Assembly (NCBI GenBank): GCA_002255925.1
Contig: NKIH01000007.1
Coordinates: 1 to 64,000, forward strand
From: Burkholderiales bacterium PBB6
GTDB lineage: Bacteria; Pseudomonadota; Gammaproteobacteria; Burkholderiales; Burkholderiaceae_C
Direction: 5' to 3'
Length of the DNA: 64,000 bases
Position 1 is the first letter of the stretch; each line of letters begins with the position of its first letter. Made by a program: the position numbers and the translations under genes. This document shows positions 30,217-39,991 of the stretch, piece after piece. The notes beneath the pieces are model-generated. The model saw nothing but the letters and a program-made list of their open reading frames with translations. It did not search any database and was not told the DNA's origin.

Positions 30217-31811
30217 CGCACTTCCTCCACATCCAGCAGCGCCGACGCAAACGCGTCGCTGCACGCACCTTGCACACACGGGCCGGCCTGCTGCCCCAGC
30301 AGCGCCTGCAACTGAGAGCGCCCGCGCTGGTCCAGCAAAGGCGCCAGAAACGGCCCGGCCCGCTGGCCGCGCAACGCACGCCAGTCACGCGGCCCATCGG
30401 TCACCATCACCAGCAAGCGGTCAAGCCCGGGCGGGCCGCCCGCCACCACACGCCAGGACGGTCGCGGCAGCCACAGCTGCTGGCCTGCAGCAATGCGGTT
30501 GTCGCTGTCCAGCTCATTCGGGAACAGCAGCGTCATCGACACGCCGTCGGTGCCGGCCATGGCCACGTAGACATGACCGGGGCGATCGCTCACCAGCATC
30601 AGGTCCAGCGGGTCGCGGTCGATGCGCAGGCGCTGTGCCGACGCCGTGACCTTCAAGGAGCGCTTGTGATCGCGCTGCGCATGCACCTGGGCGAGGATGT
30701 CGCCCGGTGTGGCCCGAACGGGCGCGGGCGTCGCCACGGGTGCGGGCACCGGCGCTGGCGTGGGTGCAGCAACTGGCGCGGTGACTGGCACAACGACTGG
30801 CGCAACCACAGGTGCCGGCACGGGCGCCACAGGCGGTGCCGCCGCGAACAAGGCCGGCACGAAGCCCCGGTTGCCCGTGACCACCAGGTGCTGCGGCGTG
30901 ATGTCGGTGGCGCCACGCATGGCCTGCTCCACCTGCGCTTGTGCGCAACGCACCAGCTCATCGGCGCTGATGGCGCCGCTGCCGTCCAGGTCGCGCGCCT
31001 CGCCCATCAGGCAGCGGCGCAGGGCCGTGGTGGCCAGGCCGCCGGTCTGCGGATTGTCAAAGCTCAGCTCATCCGGCCGAGACGATGAAATGTGCACCAC
31101 ATCGCCCAGGCCCATGCCCGCCGCCGACAGCGCGGACTCCATGCTGCGGGTGCGCACATTGCTGGGCTGCGCGCAGGCTTCGCTCACACCCGATGTCTTG
31201 GCCTGCAGCATGGCCACACCCAGCGCCCGGCTGGCTGGGCGGGCGGCGGCAACACTGCCGGAATGGCAGGCGTCGTACACCACCATCAGCTTGTCGGCCT
31301 TGTCGCCAAGCGGTCGCAGCATCCGCGCGAATTCGGCGTGGGTGAAGTCTTTCAGGTCCCAGGGGATCAGCGTTTCAACGCAGCCACCCGCTTGCGGGTC
31401 ATGGAAGCGCGAGCCGTGGCCTGTCCAGTACACGAAGACCCGGTCGCCCGCGGCCACGCGCTGCGCCAGGGCCGAAAGCGCAGCCTGCACACCGGCACGG
31501 CTGGCCTGCTCGTCACGCAGCTCGGTGATGTTGGCGTCGGGTACCTGCAGCGCGCGCGCCATCTGGCGGGCGCTGCGCATGTCGTGCGTCACGCCGTCGA
31601 GGGCGCCGACCGGCCGGGCCGGGTCCTGCTGGTAGCGGCCCAGGCCGATGATCAGCGCATGCCGGCTGGCGCGGGGCGTTGCACTCGTTGTTGCCGTTGA
31701 AGCTGCCGCGGGCTCGGCCGCGCCGGCCGACGTCATGGCGCAATCCATCACCACCGCCAGCACCGCAGCGGTGAAGACCCGCGCCAACCCGCACAAGGGA
31801 TCGGTCCTCAT
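30213..31811 (-). CDS. Exported caspase-like (C14) protein with EF-hand loop and DUF4384-like domain
   Basis: The 532-residue product has an export signal (ARVFTAAVLAVVMDCAMTSAGAA), then a caspase p20-type domain (about 50-310) with the complete dyad: His132 in VYWTGHGSRF and Cys182 in VVYDACHSGS. Within it DLDGSGAISADE (about 273) is a full 12-residue EF-hand loop with Asp, Asp, Ser and Glu at the ligand positions. A Pro/Ala/Val-rich linker (about 325-365) leads to a C-terminal domain (about 370-500; VTASAQRLRIDRDPLDLMLVSDRPGHVYVAMAGTDG) resembling DUF4384. It overlaps both neighbours by 4 bp. Substrates are unknown. Confidence 0.87.
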   Translation of the reverse strand: MRTDPLCGLARVFTAAVLAVVMDCAMTSAGAAEPAAASTATTSATPRASRHALIIGLGRYQQDPARPVGALDGVTHDMRSARQMARALQVPDANITELRDEQASRAGVQAALSALAQRVAAGDRVFVYWTGHGSRFHDPQAGGCVETLIPWDLKDFTHAEFARMLRPLGDKADKLMVVYDACHSGSVAAARPASRALGVAMLQAKTSGVSEACAQPSNVRTRSMESALSAAGMGLGDVVHISSSRPDELSFDNPQTGGLATTALRRCLMGEARDLDGSGAISADELVRCAQAQVEQAMRGATDITPQHLVVTGNRGFVPALFAAAPPVAPVPAPVVAPVVVPVTAPVAAPTPAPVPAPVATPAPVRATPGDILAQVHAQRDHKRSLKVTASAQRLRIDRDPLDLMLVSDRPGHVYVAMAGTDGVSMTLLFPNELDSDNRIAAGQQLWLPRPSWRVVAGGPPGLDRLLVMVTDGPRDWRALRGQRAGPFLAPLLDQRGRSQLQALLGQQAGPCVQGACSDAFASALLDVEEVR

Positions 31812-33832
31812 CGCGAAGCCAGCGGACCCTGCCGCTGCTCGTAACCGGTCAACTCCTCGCGCTGGCTGCTCACCAGGGTGTTGCGCTCATCACGCGCCTC
31901 GAACTCCATCGCGACGAAGTTGCGCAGTTCGGGTGAATACCACCACACCGTCGTCCAGCGTTGCCACCAGCGGTTGCCAGCTGCGGAACGGCCCTTGGCT
32001 TCCGACGCGACCTCGATGCGCTGGGCGTCGAACTCACCCGCCGGCACCTTCACCTTTTCAACGGTCTTGAACAACAGCGTCGCCTCGATGTCGATCAGCG
32101 TCACCGAGCCGTCCGCCTGGATGCGGCGCTGCTGGTAGGTCACGTTCTGCTTCTGCCCAGCCTGCATGCCCTCCCACCAGCGCGGCTGGTAGGGCGTGTA
32201 TTCCACCCGTGTGCCATTGGCGTCCTGGGTCACGATCGGGCGCAGCCATTCGTCGTACCGCGTGCCGCCAGCAGTGAACAGGTGGTTGTCATCGCCGACG
32301 CGGGCGATGGCCGTGGTGTAGTTGCGCACCACCTCGCCGCGCCATTTGTCGACGACCTGGTAGCGCCAGCGGTCACCCGAACTGATGCCCCGCGAATTGA
32401 TGGCCACGGGCGCGCGCGCCGGCTTGGCCGGGCCGGCGTCAGGCCGTGATTCAGGCATCAAGCCCACCGACACACGCGGTGCGGTGTCGGGAAAACCGGA
32501 GGGCAATTGCGCCGCGGCAGGCTTGGTGGGTGACGGTGCCGGTGCCGGTGCCGGCACGGGTGCAGGCACTGGCACTGGTGCGGTTGCCTGCTGAGACGCA
32601 GGCCGGAACAACTCGCCCGGCGTCAGCCCGACTGACACGCGCGGCGGTGCATCCGGCATCGCAACCGCCACCGGGGTGGGCTGCGGGCGCGGCGCGGGGG
32701 TGGGCGCGGGTGGTGTTGAAGCCTGTGCTGCGACTTGAATGGCAGGCTGCGGCACCGGCTGGGGAACAGCGGGCGCCGGTGTCGGCTTGGTCAGCAGCGC
32801 CAGCTTTTGCCGGGCCTGCTGGGCATGGGCACCGGCCGGGAATCGCTTCAGGTAGGCCTGTACTTCCACAGCCTGCTGGCTGTCGCGCACCGCGTCCCAC
32901 AGGGCGTTGTCGAGCGCCGTTTCAGCCGACACCACAGGCGCGGCCGGAGGCGGCGGTGGTGGTGGTGGTGGCGGTGGCGGGGGCGGCGGCGCCTGCACCA
33001 CCGGCAAGGGCGGCATGAAGAAGAAATCGCCCTCCAGCGAGGTGCTTTCCCACGGCACCTGCTTGCCTTGAGACTCCTTGCGCACCGAGCGGCGCACCTC
33101 CTTGAACACGTCCTCCACCTTCATGCCCGGCTGGGCCATGGCGCGCAGCAGAAACTGGGTGTAGAGGCCGTTGCTGCCGGCGCCGTCACTGCTGACCGAG
33201 CCCGGTGACGTGGCAAACGCCACCAGCGTGCCCACAGGCGCGTCCATCTGCGCCAGGCCCTGCTGGGCCGAGCGGAAGCTGCGCGCAAACGGGTTGTTGC
33301 GGCAGGCATCCAGGATCATCAGGTTGGTGGCATTGCCGGCCGTTTCCATCTTGTCGAGCACGGCCTGCGCATCGAGCGCCTGGTAGGCCACCTCGTCTTC
33401 GCGCTGGATGTCGGCACCCACCGGAATCAGGTAGTTGCGGCCCTTGATCTGCATACCGTGCCCGGCGAAATAAAACACGCCGGTGCCACCCTCGCGCAGC
33501 CGGGTGCCGAAGTCGCGCACGGCGTTCATCATGTCGCGCAGGCCCACGTCGGTGCGCAAGATCACGGTGAAGCCCGAGCGTTCCAGCGCCTGCGCAATCG
33601 CGCGGGCGTCATTGCCCGGGTTGCCCAGCGGCGCATCACGGTAGGCACCATTGCCGATCACCAGCGCCAGCCGCTGGCTGGTCTGGGTGGCAGCCGCCAC
33701 GGGTTGAACTTTCAGGGTGCGCTCGGGGCCGGCCGCGGGGGCCGCCAGCGCCGCCTGCCCGGCCGGTGACAGGCAGGCCCACAGGCCCACCCACCACCAC
33801 ACCGGCAGGCCCGGGCCTTTGGAATGGATCAT
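31808..33832 (-). CDS. Exported caspase-like (C14) protein with polyproline linker
   Basis: The 674-residue protein starts with a signal peptide (WWWVGLWACLSPAGQAALA). The caspase domain (about 50-275) has His125 in FYFAGHGMQIKGRNYLIP and Cys177 in MILDACRNNPF, so the dyad is intact. A polyproline tract of about 15 residues follows near 285, then a helical repeat common after bacterial caspases (ALWDAVRDSQQAVEVQAYLKRF), a Pro/Ala-rich linker with two copies of PRVSVGL, and a C-terminal beta domain (about 480-674) with VKVPAGEFDAQRIEV, which resembles DUF3108/TapB-like folds. ATG 33832 is chosen; the open frame further upstream is antisense to the divergent gene. Confidence 0.88.
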   Translation of the reverse strand: MIHSKGPGLPVWWWVGLWACLSPAGQAALAAPAAGPERTLKVQPVAAATQTSQRLALVIGNGAYRDAPLGNPGNDARAIAQALERSGFTVILRTDVGLRDMMNAVRDFGTRLREGGTGVFYFAGHGMQIKGRNYLIPVGADIQREDEVAYQALDAQAVLDKMETAGNATNLMILDACRNNPFARSFRSAQQGLAQMDAPVGTLVAFATSPGSVSSDGAGSNGLYTQFLLRAMAQPGMKVEDVFKEVRRSVRKESQGKQVPWESTSLEGDFFFMPPLPVVQAPPPPPPPPPPPPPPPAAPVVSAETALDNALWDAVRDSQQAVEVQAYLKRFPAGAHAQQARQKLALLTKPTPAPAVPQPVPQPAIQVAAQASTPPAPTPAPRPQPTPVAVAMPDAPPRVSVGLTPGELFRPASQQATAPVPVPAPVPAPAPAPSPTKPAAAQLPSGFPDTAPRVSVGLMPESRPDAGPAKPARAPVAINSRGISSGDRWRYQVVDKWRGEVVRNYTTAIARVGDDNHLFTAGGTRYDEWLRPIVTQDANGTRVEYTPYQPRWWEGMQAGQKQNVTYQQRRIQADGSVTLIDIEATLLFKTVEKVKVPAGEFDAQRIEVASEAKGRSAAGNRWWQRWTTVWWYSPELRNFVAMEFEARDERNTLVSSQREELTGYEQRQGPLASR

Positions 33833-33907
33833 CCTGACAGTATCGACTGCCCCCGCACGATGTTGAGCACGGGTTAAGTCAGGCGCCCAAAAGCCGATAA
33901 GACGACC

Positions 33908-35113
33908 ATGAGCAACAGCCTCGCCGAACTGCTGGAGGACGTCGATGCCGGTCTGATCTGGGCCGGTGCGGACGGCGTCGTGCGCCGCATCAACGCGCTC
34001 GGCGCGAAGCTGACCGGCCTGAAAGAAGGCAAGGTCATGTTCGACCCCGACCTGAAAAATGCCGTGGCCACCGTGGTGAAGAACCGCGGCTCGATGGAGT
34101 TGAAGGCCATCGGCGTGCCGTCTGCGCCCGGTCAGAGCCCGACCCGCCTGACCTGCCGCGTGATTCCGGGCCTGGTGAAAGACGACGCCTTCGTGTTCGT
34201 GCGCCAGGCCGACGTGATCGCCCCGGCGTCGGTGGCCGACCACCTGCTGCTGGCCCTGAACGACGATGTGCATGCGCCGCTGAAGGAAACCCTGGGCCGG
34301 CTGAAACACAGCAATGCCCAGTGGCCCCTGATGGTGGAATGCACACGCAAGCTGTTCACCAGCCTCGACCTGCTGGTGGAGCTGGCCACGCTGTGGCAGG
34401 GGCCGGCGCCCAGCGGTGCCGACAACATCACGTTGTGGCCGCTGGTGCAGATGGCCTGGATGATGCAGCAGAACTCGCCGGAAGCGCGGGCCTGCCCGGC
34501 ATCGATGCCACCGCCCAGCTCGGTGGAAGTGGTGACGCTGTACGGCGACACCGACAGCCTGTCGCGGGCGATCCGGCTGTGCATCGATTCGGCGCTGCGC
34601 AACCAGCCCCCCGCCCAGCCCTGGAACATTCACCAGGAAGTGGACGGCCAGCGCGTGCTCATCCATTTCACCGGCGCCCCGATCTTCCCGCGGCCCAAAC
34701 CGGCCCCGGGCGTGAAGCTGACCGAGCCCTCACGCCGCCACGCGCTGGAGTTGTTCGGCCATCAACTGGTCGAGAAAATCGTGCAGGCGCACGGCGGGCA
34801 GTTGCTGGAGGACGAGGCCGAGCAGCGCTTCAGCGTGGCCCTGCCCACCAACCAGCCGCACCGCGCCAGCGGCGGCGTGATGGACATCGCGCAGGCGCAG
34901 CAATACGCCCGTGACCTGGCCGCCTTGATGTCTCGCGCCCGGCTGCATTCGGCCCGTGATGCGGCCGCGAAAGCCGAGGCCAATGCCGCGCAGCAAGCTG
35001 CAGCCGGCGACGCGCAACGCGCGCTGCAGCAGCAGGCCACTGCAGCTGCAGCACCGCAGCTGCCAGACGCCAAACCCATCAACAACAGCGACGACGACGC
35101 CGTGCTGTTCTGA
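33908..35113 (+). CDS. Degenerate histidine kinase-like protein (PAS plus pseudo-HATPase)
   Basis: The 401-residue protein starts with a PAS-like domain (about 1-105; EDVDAGLIWAGADGVVRRINALGAKLTGL), followed by a helical dimerisation-like part and a HATPase-like domain (about 205-320). The N-box is replaced by LSRAIRLCIDSALRNQ, lacking the conserved asparagine, and no phospho-accepting H-box is seen. The end of the HATPase fold is retained (LVEKIVQAHGGQLLEDEAEQRFSVALP). The C-terminus is a low-complexity Ala/Gln helix. It is probably a non-catalytic sensor or scaffold. It diverges from the caspase operon (75 bp gap) and converges on the CheW gene. Confidence 0.7.
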   Translation: MSNSLAELLEDVDAGLIWAGADGVVRRINALGAKLTGLKEGKVMFDPDLKNAVATVVKNRGSMELKAIGVPSAPGQSPTRLTCRVIPGLVKDDAFVFVRQADVIAPASVADHLLLALNDDVHAPLKETLGRLKHSNAQWPLMVECTRKLFTSLDLLVELATLWQGPAPSGADNITLWPLVQMAWMMQQNSPEARACPASMPPPSSVEVVTLYGDTDSLSRAIRLCIDSALRNQPPAQPWNIHQEVDGQRVLIHFTGAPIFPRPKPAPGVKLTEPSRRHALELFGHQLVEKIVQAHGGQLLEDEAEQRFSVALPTNQPHRASGGVMDIAQAQQYARDLAALMSRARLHSARDAAAKAEANAAQQAAAGDAQRALQQQATAAAAPQLPDAKPINNSDDDAVLF

Positions 35114-35114
35114 A

Positions 35115-35134
35115 GAGGCATCCGCCTCAGGCGG
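35115..35134. terminator. Alternative hairpins between convergent genes
   Basis: GAGGC-ATCC-GCCTC (35115-35128) and CCGCC-TCA-GGCGG (35122-35134) are two overlapping 5 bp hairpins just after the plus-strand stop and just before the convergent stop at 35127. They are mutually exclusive and could each serve one strand. The evidence is modest. Confidence 0.3.
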
Positions 35135-36644
35135 CCAGCGGCATCTGCTCGCGCAGGGCGTCGGCTATGCGCCGCAAATCGAGCGTGCGCAACAGGCGTT
35201 GCGCGCCCGGCTGCCCCACCTGGGCGAGCCGACGCGAGCCCAGCTCGCGGGCCAGCGCATCATCCGGCGCGCCGTGCTGCGGCAGCTCGGGCTCCCAGTC
35301 GGCTGGCTCGATGGTGCGCAGCGCAGGCACCGCAAAACCAACCAGCTCCGGCCCGCTTTCCACCACCAGGATGCTGACGGACGGCGACGCGCTGATGGCG
35401 CCGAAGCCCGCCAGCCGGCTCAGGCACATCACGGGAATCGTGCGGCCACGGTTCACCAGCATGCCCAGCAAGGCACCCCGGTTCTGGAAGAGCGAAACAT
35501 CGCAGGTGTAGGGCAGGATCTCGCAGACCTGGTCGATCGGCGTGGCGGTTTCGCCGCCCAGCGCGTAGGTGATCATGGCCCGGCCCAGGCCGGTGGTCAT
35601 CGCGGCATCAAAGCCTTCGGCCGAGCCCTGGTCACCGAGGGCATGGGCGTTGGTCTGGCCCAGGTTAACCAGCACCTCGTTGGTCAGCAGCGCATCCCCG
35701 TCCAGCAGCAAAAACTGCTGCGCCGTCACGCCGGTGCGCACCAGCACGTCAGCGGCCAGCCGGCTGGCCGGCACGGCGCCACGAAACAGCGTCGGGTGGG
35801 GCAGCGCGAAGGTCGGGACGTTGAGCACGTCGGTCTTTTCCACGCTCACCACGTCCATCACCTGCTGCACCAGGCAGGCCACCATGCCGCGCTCCAGGCG
35901 CAGCACAAAGGCCTGCAGCGGCCCGTCGGCGGGCAGGGGCCCCAAGCCGCACAGGGCCATCAAATCAACCGCGGGCAACTTCAGTCCGGCGTAGTCGATC
36001 ACGCCGCGGCAATCGCCCATCGCCAGCGCGGAGCGCTCGATCACCGGTGAAGCCAGCGTGGCGTGCACCGACATCGCGTCCAGGGCCAGTGGCACCACAC
36101 CGCAGCGAATCAGCATCAAGGGCAGGCTGCTCTGCAGCACGCCCACGGCTTCGTGGTCAGCGCTGGTTTGCTGCCGCTCGGGCTCGGGGTCGTCCACCAT
36201 CGGCACCTGGGGCAAGGCCGCCAGTGCTGCCGGGTCGAGCACATTGACCAGGCTTTGATCGTCGTCGCGGAACAGGCTGCCCGCCAGCACGGCGGCCACG
36301 GCGTCGGTCACCCGGGCCGGATGCAGGCGCTGGTCACGCGACCGGAAGATGCCGTTCACGCCGTCCGTCAGCAGGCCGAGGATGCGCCCCTGCTCGATCA
36401 TCACGACCACGCTGGGCGATGCCAACTTCGGCGCCGGCCGCCCCAGCAGCAGGCGCAAATCAAGCACCGGCACCATCACGCCGCGCAGGTCAATGCCGCC
36501 GATCACATGCACCGCCGGGCACGGCATGGGCAACAGCGCCAGCAGCGGCAGCACCTCACGCAGTGAGTCCATCGGCAAGGCCAGGCTCATGCCCCCGAGG
36601 GTGAAGCCGCCATAGCCTGGCAGGTCAACCGGCGTGTCGCTCAT
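35127..36644 (-). CDS. Triple-CheW-domain chemotaxis coupling protein
   Basis: The 505-residue protein contains three tandem CheW-like domains (about 10-150, 165-310 and 335-490). Each has the SH3-like pattern around a GxxxxRG.x.PV.DL core: [21 protein letters not shown] near 48, [20 protein letters not shown] near 212 and [21 protein letters not shown] near 393. CheW domains link chemoreceptors to the CheA kinase; a single protein with three is rare and suggests array scaffolding. It overlaps the chemoreceptor gene by 4 bp (ATGA), so receptor and coupler are produced together. No cheA is in the window. Confidence 0.88.
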   Translation of the reverse strand: MSDTPVDLPGYGGFTLGGMSLALPMDSLREVLPLLALLPMPCPAVHVIGGIDLRGVMVPVLDLRLLLGRPAPKLASPSVVVMIEQGRILGLLTDGVNGIFRSRDQRLHPARVTDAVAAVLAGSLFRDDDQSLVNVLDPAALAALPQVPMVDDPEPERQQTSADHEAVGVLQSSLPLMLIRCGVVPLALDAMSVHATLASPVIERSALAMGDCRGVIDYAGLKLPAVDLMALCGLGPLPADGPLQAFVLRLERGMVACLVQQVMDVVSVEKTDVLNVPTFALPHPTLFRGAVPASRLAADVLVRTGVTAQQFLLLDGDALLTNEVLVNLGQTNAHALGDQGSAEGFDAAMTTGLGRAMITYALGGETATPIDQVCEILPYTCDVSLFQNRGALLGMLVNRGRTIPVMCLSRLAGFGAISASPSVSILVVESGPELVGFAVPALRTIEPADWEPELPQHGAPDDALARELGSRRLAQVGQPGAQRLLRTLDLRRIADALREQMPLAA

Positions 36645-39600
36645 GGGGCTTTGCCGTTGGCGGTGAGCTCGTCGATCAGCCCGGAGACATGGTTGGCCAG
36701 TTCACGCTGCTGGTTGGTGGCCTCCGCGATCTGCTTGACGCTGCCGCCCGTGCGGCTGACGTTGTGGATGATGCCCTCGAAGCTGCGTGCGGCGTCCTTG
36801 CTCACGTCCGCGCCCTGCCCCACCTGCAGCGTGGAGGCCTCGATCAGCGAAGCGATTTCGCGCGCTGCCACCGAACTGCGCTCGGCCAGCTTGCGCACCT
36901 CGCCGGCCACCACCGAGAAGCCCACGCCGTGCTGGCCGGCCCGGGCCGCCTCGATAGCGGCATTGAAGGCCAGCAGGTTGGTCTGGTTGGCGATTTCACC
37001 GATCACGCCGACGATCTCCGCCACGCGGGTCGAGCTGGTCTGGATCGCGCTGATGGCGGCAATCGCCTTCTGCAGCGACTCAAAACCAGCCTTGGCAGAG
37101 CTCTCAGCGTCGCTGGCCAATTCAGCCGCCACGCCCGAGTTGGCGGCGATGGTGCCGATGCTGCCCACCAGGCTGCGCACGCTGCCAGCCATCTCGGCCG
37201 ACTTAGTGGCGATGCGGCGCTCGAGCATCACTTCCTCGGTCACGTCGTAGGCGTACTTCACCACCTTGTGCACCTTGCCGTTGATGTCGAAGATCGGGTT
37301 GTAGCTGGCCTGGATCCACACCTCGCGGTTGTACTTGCCCACGCGGTGGAAGCGGCCGCTGATGAAGGCACCTTCGCTCAAGCGAATCCAGAAATCGCGG
37401 TACTCGACGCTCTGGGTGTAGTCAGGCGTACAAAACATGCTGTGGTGCTGGCCCTGCAACTCACGCAGCGAATAGCCCATGGCCACCTGGAAGTTGCGGT
37501 TGGCGGTGAGCACCCGACCATCCAGGTCGAATTCGATGACTGCTTGTCCCTTGTCGACGGCATTGACCTTCGACTCGAACTCGGCTGCGCGCAGCTTCTG
37601 GTCGGTCACGTCGGTGGCGAACTTCACCACCTTCACCGGGTTGCCGCGCGGATCAAAGATCGGGTTGTAGGTGGCCTGGATCCACACCTCGCGGCCGTCC
37701 TTGCCCACCCGCTTGTATTCACCCAGCTCGAACTCGCCGCGGCCCAGCCGCTCCCAGAAGGCCTGGTACTCGGCCGATGCCGCATGTTCGCTGTCGACGA
37801 ACATCCGGTGGTGTCGCCCGCGGATGTCTTCCAGCGAGTAACCGGTCAGCTTGAGGAAGTTCTCATTCGCCTTCAGCACGCGGCCCTGCAGGTCGAACTC
37901 GATGACCGCCTGCGCACGTTCGATGGCGCCCAGCTTGCCCTCCGACTCCAGCCGTTCGAGCTTCTGCTCGGTGACGTCCTGCCCCAGCAGCAGCACCTTC
38001 TGCAGCATGCCGTCCAGGCCCATCACCGGGCTCAGCGTGCCCGACAACCAGACCTCGCGCTGGGCAGCCCCCTTGCGGCGGAACTCCGCCATCGACGGCT
38101 TGCCGTCACGCAAGAGACGCCATTGCTCCGCGTGCACGGCACCGCCGTGGTCTTCCTCGAACATCAGGCTGGCTTCGTCCTTGCCGACCAGGTCGCCCTC
38201 ACGCAGGGCCAGGGCACGCTGCATGCGCTCATTGGCGTTCAGTACGCGGCCGTCACGGTCCAGCTCCATCAGGCAGGCGCTGGCGCCCACGGCCGCCATG
38301 CGCGCCGCCACTTCCACACTCTGGATCTTGGCCGGTGTCACATCGATCGCGTATTTGACGATCTTGAAGGGCCGACCTTCCAGGTCGAGGATGGGGTTGT
38401 AGCTGGCCTGGATCCACACACGCTTGGCGTTTTTGCCGAAGCGCTGGAACTCACCGGCCTCGTGGTGCCCCTGCGCCAGCCGCTGCCAGAAGCTGCGGTA
38501 GGCCGGGCCCTGTACCTCGTTGAGGTCGACGAACATGCGGTGGTGCAGGCCCTTCACCTCGTCCAGGGTGTAGCCCATGAGCTCCAGGAAGATCGGGTTG
38601 GCATGCAGGATGTTGCCGTTCAGATCAAACTCGATGACCCCCTGCACGCGGCTGATGGCCGAGAGCTTGCTGGCGTCTTCCAGGGCCTTGAGCTGGCCCT
38701 GAGTGATGTCTTGTGCAAACAGCAGCACCTTCGCCGGTTGCCCGTTTTCAACCGCGATCGGGCTGTAGCTGGCCTGCAGCCACACGGTGCGGTGCTGCTT
38801 GTCGATGCAGGCGTACTCGCCGGTCTGCGGCTTGCCGGCCCGCAAGTTCGCCCAGAAGGCCTTGTAGTCCTCGCCTTCGGTGTCACCGGCTGGCATGAAG
38901 CGGCTGTGGTGCATGCCCACCGCCTCTTCCCGCGTGTAGCCGAGGATGCGCTGGAATTGCTCATTGGCATGCAACACCCGCCCGTCCAGGTCGAACTCGG
39001 CGAGCGCGTGGGTGTGGTCCAGCGTATTGAGCTTGGCCTGGTCTTCCTGAGACTGCTGCACCTGCCGGGTGATGTCGATGCCGTAGCTCACCACCTTCAG
39101 CGGCTGGCCGTTCAGCCCGCACACCAGCGCCACAGTCGAGCGGAACCAGACCCGCTGGCCGGTCTTGCCTACGCGCAGGAAATCGCCGTGCACGCTTTCG
39201 CCGCGGCGCAGGCGCTCCCAGCCTTCCTTGTAGCGCTTGCTCTCCACTGTCGCGGGTTCGCAGAAGTGGGTGTGCGACTTGCCCATCACTTCAGGCAGCG
39301 TGTAGCCCAGGGTGTCGAGGAAGCGCTGGTTGGCACCGATCAGGTTGCCGTTGAGATCAAACTCAACCCGCGCCTGGCTGTTCTCCATGGCCTCGCCCTT
39401 GGCCAGGGCATCGAGCGCCTGCAGGCGGTCCAGGGTGATGTCAGCGGCCACCATCAGGGCGCCGCACAGCGCGTTGTCCGCGTCGTGCAGCGGCGCGTAG
39501 TGCACCTGCAGATACAGCTCGCGGCCATCCGACGTGACGCCGCGGTAATCGCCGCGCACGTCGTGGCCTTCGCGCAATTGCGCCCAGAGCGCGTCGTAGG

Positions 39601-39844
39601 CCGGGCTCTCCACAAAATCTGGCGGGCACAACATGCCGTGGTGCTGGCCCACCAGCTCTTCGCGGTAGTAGCCGAACAAGCTCAGGAAGTTGGCGTTGGT
39701 GTCGTTCACCACCCCGTCAAGCGACACCTCCAGCATCGCCAGGCTTCGCTCGAGCGACTGTTGTCGGCGCGCGAGCGCGGCGGTGTCCACCGCCGGCTCC
39801 CCGCTTTGCAGGGCATCAAATTCTTCTGGGGTCGTGGCACTCAT
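36641..39844 (-). CDS. Soluble chemoreceptor with seven PAS domains
   Basis: The 1,067-residue protein has seven tandem PAS/PAC units of about 122 residues (from about 20 to 875). They share the pattern EFDLxGxVLxANxxFLxxxGY, HHxMF, YxxFWxxLxxG, VWIQAxYNPI and VVKxAxDVT. A short methyl-accepting signalling domain follows (about 880-1067) with the conserved tip [41 protein letters not shown]. There is no membrane segment, so it should sense cytoplasmic signals. PAS units 3, 4, 6 and 7 are very alike, which points to recent duplication. Unit 5 is the most diverged and lacks HHxMF. It is coupled by overlap to the triple CheW gene. Confidence 0.92.
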   Translation of the reverse strand: MSATTPEEFDALQSGEPAVDTAALARRQQSLERSLAMLEVSLDGVVNDTNANFLSLFGYYREELVGQHHGMLCPPDFVESPAYDALWAQLREGHDVRGDYRGVTSDGRELYLQVHYAPLHDADNALCGALMVAADITLDRLQALDALAKGEAMENSQARVEFDLNGNLIGANQRFLDTLGYTLPEVMGKSHTHFCEPATVESKRYKEGWERLRRGESVHGDFLRVGKTGQRVWFRSTVALVCGLNGQPLKVVSYGIDITRQVQQSQEDQAKLNTLDHTHALAEFDLDGRVLHANEQFQRILGYTREEAVGMHHSRFMPAGDTEGEDYKAFWANLRAGKPQTGEYACIDKQHRTVWLQASYSPIAVENGQPAKVLLFAQDITQGQLKALEDASKLSAISRVQGVIEFDLNGNILHANPIFLELMGYTLDEVKGLHHRMFVDLNEVQGPAYRSFWQRLAQGHHEAGEFQRFGKNAKRVWIQASYNPILDLEGRPFKIVKYAIDVTPAKIQSVEVAARMAAVGASACLMELDRDGRVLNANERMQRALALREGDLVGKDEASLMFEEDHGGAVHAEQWRLLRDGKPSMAEFRRKGAAQREVWLSGTLSPVMGLDGMLQKVLLLGQDVTEQKLERLESEGKLGAIERAQAVIEFDLQGRVLKANENFLKLTGYSLEDIRGRHHRMFVDSEHAASAEYQAFWERLGRGEFELGEYKRVGKDGREVWIQATYNPIFDPRGNPVKVVKFATDVTDQKLRAAEFESKVNAVDKGQAVIEFDLDGRVLTANRNFQVAMGYSLRELQGQHHSMFCTPDYTQSVEYRDFWIRLSEGAFISGRFHRVGKYNREVWIQASYNPIFDINGKVHKVVKYAYDVTEEVMLERRIATKSAEMAGSVRSLVGSIGTIAANSGVAAELASDAESSAKAGFESLQKAIAAISAIQTSSTRVAEIVGVIGEIANQTNLLAFNAAIEAARAGQHGVGFSVVAGEVRKLAERSSVAAREIASLIEASTLQVGQGADVSKDAARSFEGIIHNVSRTGGSVKQIAEATNQQRELANHVSGLIDELTANGKAP

Positions 39845-39991
39845 GGGTCAACCTTCTCAAGGGAGCCCCACACGGGGCTCATCAGCCCTTGTCTATCGGC
39901 TGGTGCCCATGCCCTGTTGAGCGCGCAGACTCGCCTTCGCCCCAATCAGACGGCCGTCGACGGCAACTCCCGGCAGGCTGCGTGACCCAAA

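Noticed and set aside
33833-34666. An upstream extension of the first caspase gene by about 278 codons.
   Set aside because: The extension is antisense to the pseudo-kinase gene, and a good signal peptide starts at 33832.
36689-39985. A plus-strand open frame of nearly 1,100 codons opposite the PAS chemoreceptor gene.
   Set aside because: It is antisense to a gene with seven recognisable PAS domains and an MCP tip. Its composition (His/Leu/Gln/Val-rich) is the mirror of GC-rich codons, and it has no domain pattern.
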